64,000 nucleotides of DNA from JAXDMK01 sp963790325 (GTDB taxonomy: Bacteria > Actinomycetota > Acidimicrobiia > Acidimicrobiales > AC-14). The position numbers and the translations under genes were made by a program. Location: NCBI GenBank assembly GCA_963790325.1, contig CAWBNY010000002.1:248001-312000 (forward strand), in the 5' to 3' direction. Below the pieces are notes generated by a model. It saw only the letters and a list, made by a program, of their open reading frames with translations, was not told the origin of the DNA and did not search any database. This document shows positions 60,863 through 64,000 of the stretch, one piece after another. Position 1 is the stretch's first letter. Every line of letters starts with the position of its first letter.

Positions 60863-61243
60863 ATGGCCACCAAGGAAGAGATTCTCGACAGCATCGCCAA
60901 CATGACCGTCCTCGAGTTGAGCGAGTTGCTCAAGGACTTCGAGGAGAAGTTCGGGGTCACCGCCGCCGCCCCGGCGGCTGCGGCCGGTCCGGCCGCCGCG
61001 GCCGAGGCCGCCCCCGAGGTGGAGGAGCAGGACGAGTTCGACGTCATCATCACCGGCGTCGGCGAGAAGAAGATCCAGGTCATCAAGGAGGTGCGGTCGC
61101 TCACCAACCTGGGCCTGAAGGAGGCCAAGGACCTGGTCGACAGCGCCCCCGGGGCCAAGGTCCTGGAGAAGGCGTCCAAGGAGGACGCGGCCAAGGCCAA
61201 GGCCCAGCTCGAGAGCGCCGGCGCCACCGTCGAGGTCAAGTAG
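60863..61243 (+). CDS. rplL: Ribosomal protein bL12
   Basis: The 126-residue protein has the N-terminal dimerisation helices (ILDSIANMTVLELSELLKDF), an Ala-rich hinge and the C-terminal domain (KIQVIKEVRSLTNLGLKEAK) that recruits translation factors. It follows rplJ by one base. A strong hairpin lies 17 bases downstream. Confidence 0.97.
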   Translation: MATKEEILDSIANMTVLELSELLKDFEEKFGVTAAAPAAAAGPAAAAEAAPEVEEQDEFDVIITGVGEKKIQVIKEVRSLTNLGLKEAKDLVDSAPGAKVLEKASKEDAAKAKAQLESAGATVEVK

Positions 61244-61259
61244 CGCCACGGTCCATCCG

Positions 61260-61291
61260 GGCAGGCACGGGGCGAGGGTCCCGTGCCTGCC
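61260..61291 (+). terminator. Strong hairpin between rplL and rpoB
   Basis: GGCAGGCACGGG (61260-61271) and CCCGTGCCTGCC (61280-61291) form a perfect 12-bp stem with an 8-base loop. There is no T-run. It may be a terminator, or a partial attenuator/processing site that lowers rpoB relative to rplL expression, as known for this position in E. coli. The rest of the 553-base gap (61244-61796) holds no gene, only the rpoB promoters. Confidence 0.6.
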
Positions 61292-61606
61292 GGCCGCCCG
61301 GCGGGTCGAGCGTCGAACGCGGACGTCCACCCCGTCTCCGGCGCATCGACCGGCTGACTCGTCCCGGGCCTGGCGTCGTCCGGCCCGGGGTTCGCCGGCC
61401 CGCCCCTGGCCCCTCCTGGGGGCACGGACCGGGAACTGCGGTGGCCGTCGTCCGCACGTTCGCCGGTGTGGCCCGGTGGGTGCCCCTCGGGCGGCGTGGT
61501 GATCACGCTCAAGGCCGTTGGTGGCCGTGGTCCTCGAAGTTGGCTTCCCAGGGGGAGTCGCTGGGTGGACGACAGTCTGTTCCCCCCACGAATCTGTGGA
61601 GAACCC

Positions 61607-61635
61607 TTGACCAGATGAGCGGCTTCCAATAACGT
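61607..61635 (+). promoter_or_regulatory. Probable rpoB promoter P1
   Basis: TTGACC (61607-61612), a 17-base spacer and TAACGT (61630-61635) match a primary-sigma promoter. It lies about 160 bases before the rpoB start, so the mRNA would have a long leader. Confidence 0.55.
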
Positions 61636-61662
61636 CCCATTTGGGCCTGTTCCCGGGACAGC

Positions 61663-61691
61663 TTGTTTTACCGCGGAGCTACGGCTAAGAT
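61663..61691 (+). promoter_or_regulatory. Probable rpoB promoter P2
   Basis: TTGTTT (61663-61668), a 17-base spacer and TAAGAT (61686-61691). This second candidate lies about 105 bases before the rpoB start. The local sequence is AT-richer than its surroundings. Confidence 0.5.
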
Positions 61692-61796
61692 TGCTTTCGC
61701 CGTGCCCGCCCGCGTGTCGCCGTCCACTCTCTCCGGCTTGACTCCGCGCGCCCGGCGGCCCTTTTGACCGCTGATCTCCGGGAAGGAGCAGTTTCC

Positions 61797-64000
61797 TTGC
61801 CCACCCATCCCGCAACCCGGGAACGCTACACGTTCTCCAACCTCGACGAGGTCCTTGCACTTCCGGACCTCATCGCCGTCCAGCGCGACTCCTTCAAGTG
61901 GTTTCTCGACCGCGGCCTGGCCGAGACCTTCCGCGACATCAGCCCCATCGAGGACTTCACGGGACAGCTCCGTCTCGAACTGGAGTTCGACGCCGACGAC
62001 ATCGACTTGCGCCCGCCGCCGAAGTTCTCGGTGGAGGAGTGCAAGGAGAAGGACATGACCTACTCCGCTCCGATCTTCGTGCGGGCCCGCTTCATGAACG
62101 CGGGCACGGGCGAGATCAAGGAGCAGACGGTCTTCATGGGCGACTTCCCGATGATGACCGACAAGGGCACGTTCATCATCAACGGCACCGAGCGGGTGGT
62201 CGTGTCCCAGCTCGTCCGCTCACCGGGCGTGATCTTCCAGCCCGGCCGTGACGCCAAGACCATCGCCACCGCCACGATCCATCCCTACCGTGGCGAGTGG
62301 ATCGAGTTCGACATCGAGCAGAAGCCGGGCAAGGACGTCACCGCCGGCACCCGCGTCGCCCGCAAGCGTCGCCTGAGCCTGTTCGTCCTCCTGCGCGCCC
62401 TGGGCTACGACCAGGAGGCCGCCCCCGGCTTCCTCGAGCGCTTCGTCGACCACTTCGACTTCCTCGAGGGTCAGTGGGAGAAGGAGCGCGACCTCGCCCC
62501 CACGCGCGAGGAGGCCCTGGTCGAGATCTACAAGCGGGCCCGCCCCGGCGAGCCGCCCTCGGTCGAGGCCGGCCGGGCCTACTTCGAGAACGCGTTCTTC
62601 AACCCCAAGCGCTACGACCTCACCCGGGTCGGCCGCTACAAGCTCAACCGCAAGCTGGGTCCGGAGATCGAGAAGATCGCCGAGCTGTTCGCCATCGACC
62701 TGGTCCGCCCCACGCAGACCCAGTTCGTGCTCAGCCCGTCCGAGATCCTGGCCGCCACCACCTACCTTCTCCACCTGGCCGCGGGCGAGGCCGGCTACCG
62801 CCTCGACGACCAGGACCACTTCGCCAACCGCCGTATCCGGTCGGTGGGCGAGCTGATCCAGAACCAGGTCCGCATCGGCCTGTCCCGCATGGAGCGGGTC
62901 GTCCGGGAGCGCATGACCACCCAGGATGTCGAGGCCATCACCCCCCAGACGCTGATCAACATCCGGCCCGTGGTGGCGGCCATCAAGGAGTTCTTCGGCA
63001 CCAGCCAGCTGTCCCAGTTCATGGGCCAGACCAACCCCCTCGACGGGCTCACCCACAAGCGCCGGCTGTCGGCGCTGGGCCCCGGCGGTCTGTCGCGGGA
63101 GCGGGCCGGCTTCGAGGTCCGTGACGTGCACACCAGCCACTACGGCCGGATGTGCCCCATCGAGACCCCGGAAGGCCCCAACATCGGCCTCATCGGCTCC
63201 CTCGCCACCTACGCCCGGGTCAACGACTTCGGGTTCATCGAGACGCCCTACCGCAAGGTCGTCGACGGCCGCATCACCGACGAGATCATGTACCTGGCCG
63301 CCGACGAGGAGGAGGAGCACGTCATCGCCCAGGCGAACGCCTCCCTCGACTCCGACGGACGCTTCATCGGTGACCGCGTGCTCGTCCGGCGTGGCCCCCA
63401 AGGCGCGGGCGTGCGCATCGGCGCCGGAGGTACGTCCTACGGCACGACCAGCGAGATCGACTACGTGCCCCCGGCCGAGGTCGACCTCATGGACGTCTCC
63501 CCCAAGCAGATCGTCTCCGTGGCCACGGCCATGATCCCCTTCCTCGAGCACGACGACGCCAACCGGGCCCTCATGGGCGCCAACATGCAGCGCCAGGCGG
63601 TCTCCCTGGTGCGGGCGGAGGCGCCCTACATCGGCACCGGCATCGAGCCGCGCGCCGCCCGGGACGCGGGCGACGTCGTACTGGCCGAGGGCGACGGCCT
63701 GGTCCAGGAGGTCACCGGCGACCACATCTGGGTCCAGTACGCCGAAGGTCAGACCGACCGCGAAGGCCGCACCCTGGGCCGCAAGTTCTACCGCCTGGCC
63801 AAGTTCCGCCGGTCCAACCAGGGGACCTGCATCAACCAGAAGCCCCGGGTCGACGACGGGATGACCGTCCGCAAGGGCGATGTCCTGGCCGACGGCCCCT
63901 CCACCCACAACGGCGACCTGGCCCTGGGCAAGAACCTGCTCGTCGCCTTCATGCCGTGGGAGGGCTACAACTTCGAGGACGCCATCATCCTCTCCGAGCG
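61797..64000 (+). CDS. rpoB: RNA polymerase beta subunit, N-terminal part (cut by window end)
   Basis: The frame is open from TTG 61797, with GGAAGGAG 8 bases upstream, to the end of the window (about 734 residues visible). Typical segments: LPDLIAVQRDSFKWFLDRGL, MTDKGTFIINGTERVVVSQL, GRMCPIETPEGPNIGLIGSL. The rifampicin region reads SQLSQFMGQTNPLDGLTHKR: Gly410 stands where nearly all bacteria have Asp (E. coli D516), with Thr and Asp at the positions of E. coli N518 and S522. The rest of the pocket (H526, R529, S531 equivalents) is standard. Confidence 0.96.
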   Translation, partial: MPTHPATRERYTFSNLDEVLALPDLIAVQRDSFKWFLDRGLAETFRDISPIEDFTGQLRLELEFDADDIDLRPPPKFSVEECKEKDMTYSAPIFVRARFMNAGTGEIKEQTVFMGDFPMMTDKGTFIINGTERVVVSQLVRSPGVIFQPGRDAKTIATATIHPYRGEWIEFDIEQKPGKDVTAGTRVARKRRLSLFVLLRALGYDQEAAPGFLERFVDHFDFLEGQWEKERDLAPTREEALVEIYKRARPGEPPSVEAGRAYFENAFFNPKRYDLTRVGRYKLNRKLGPEIEKIAELFAIDLVRPTQTQFVLSPSEILAATTYLLHLAAGEAGYRLDDQDHFANRRIRSVGELIQNQVRIGLSRMERVVRERMTTQDVEAITPQTLINIRPVVAAIKEFFGTSQLSQFMGQTNPLDGLTHKRRLSALGPGGLSRERAGFEVRDVHTSHYGRMCPIETPEGPNIGLIGSLATYARVNDFGFIETPYRKVVDGRITDEIMYLAADEEEEHVIAQANASLDSDGRFIGDRVLVRRGPQGAGVRIGAGGTSYGTTSEIDYVPPAEVDLMDVSPKQIVSVATAMIPFLEHDDANRALMGANMQRQAVSLVRAEAPYIGTGIEPRAARDAGDVVLAEGDGLVQEVTGDHIWVQYAEGQTDREGRTLGRKFYRLAKFRRSNQGTCINQKPRVDDGMTVRKGDVLADGPSTHNGDLALGKNLLVAFMPWEGYNFEDAIILSE

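Noticed and set aside
62220..63908. Long minus-strand frame opposite rpoB
   Set aside because: Antisense to the rpoB frame, which shows strong conserved motifs; no independent start or family.

Overview
The window is a 64 kb, very GC-rich, densely packed stretch of bacterial chromosome. It reads as a deep-branching member of the Actinomycetota, probably Acidimicrobiia-like. The reasons are a rex-hem gene cluster, the rpmG-tRNA-Trp-secE-nusG-rplKAJL-rpoB order, frequent GTG/TTG starts, a split cytochrome b instead of the fused QcrB of mycobacteria, and a stand-alone geranylgeranyl/menaquinone reductase-type gene beside the respiratory chain. The placement is an inference from gene content; no 16S rRNA is present.

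Layout. 1-1.85 kb: the end of a SAM hydroxide adenosyltransferase-family gene, a 29-residue membrane peptide, and on the minus strand a lone receiver domain and a secreted CAP protein. 2.1-9.5 kb (plus): the redox repressor gene rex, then precorrin-2 dehydrogenase, hemA, hemC, a cobA-hemD fusion, hemB and hemL, that is, C5-pathway tetrapyrrole synthesis to uroporphyrinogen III and sirohaem precursors. 9.5-12.2 kb (minus): a PsiE-like protein, a small zincin, a geranylgeranyl-reductase-family flavoprotein and a membrane-anchored mono-haem cytochrome c. 12.5-17.6 kb (plus): a cytochrome bc complex with split cytochrome b, Rieske protein and di-haem cytochrome c, preceded by an unknown membrane protein and a 2x[4Fe-4S] ferredoxin and followed by another unknown membrane protein.

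17.7-32.9 kb (plus): a complete 14-gene complex I operon, nuoA-N. 33.1-43.8 kb (plus): a second complex I cluster in two transcription units (nuoABCD and nuoHIJKLMN) that lacks nuoE, nuoF and nuoG, the NADH-oxidising module. It is followed directly by a MidA/NDUFAF7-type methyltransferase gene, whose mitochondrial homologue is a complex I assembly factor. 44.8-52.5 kb: an acetyl-CoA synthetase gene split by a one-base frameshift, a HAD phosphatase, an SDR/DUF2867 protein, small membrane proteins, HtpX and an M23 peptidase. 52.5-57.6 kb: YajQ, tRNA-Tyr, DUF454, a GlmU-like uridyltransferase, STAS, GNAT, tRNA-Thr, tRNA-Met, rpmG, an ECF sigma/anti-sigma pair and tRNA-Trp. 57.6-64 kb: secE, nusG, rplK, rplA, rplJ, rplL and rpoB (cut by the window end).

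How it works together. Haem made by the first operon serves the cytochromes of the second. Complex I (NADH form), the EFG-less complex I and the bc complex form one menaquinone-centred electron-transport chain. The strongest regulatory signal is a set of Rex-type operators: two near-identical promoters in front of the two cluster-2 units each carry a GTGAA-N4-TTCAC palindrome exactly between -35 and -10. A 14/16 match to the Streptomyces Rex operator lies at the start of the bc operon, and a degenerate copy lies in the rex promoter itself. Rex therefore probably ties haem synthesis, the bc complex (and by read-through the NADH complex I) and the alternative complex I to the NADH/NAD+ ratio.

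Other items worth attention are a roughly 52-bp palindromic repeat present twice (once inside the midA coding sequence), an N-terminal sequence motif shared by the cytochrome c and the cytochrome b C-terminal subunit, an Arg/Thr difference between the two NuoD proteins at the site thought to be methylated by NDUFAF7, and an atypical rifampicin pocket in RpoB.
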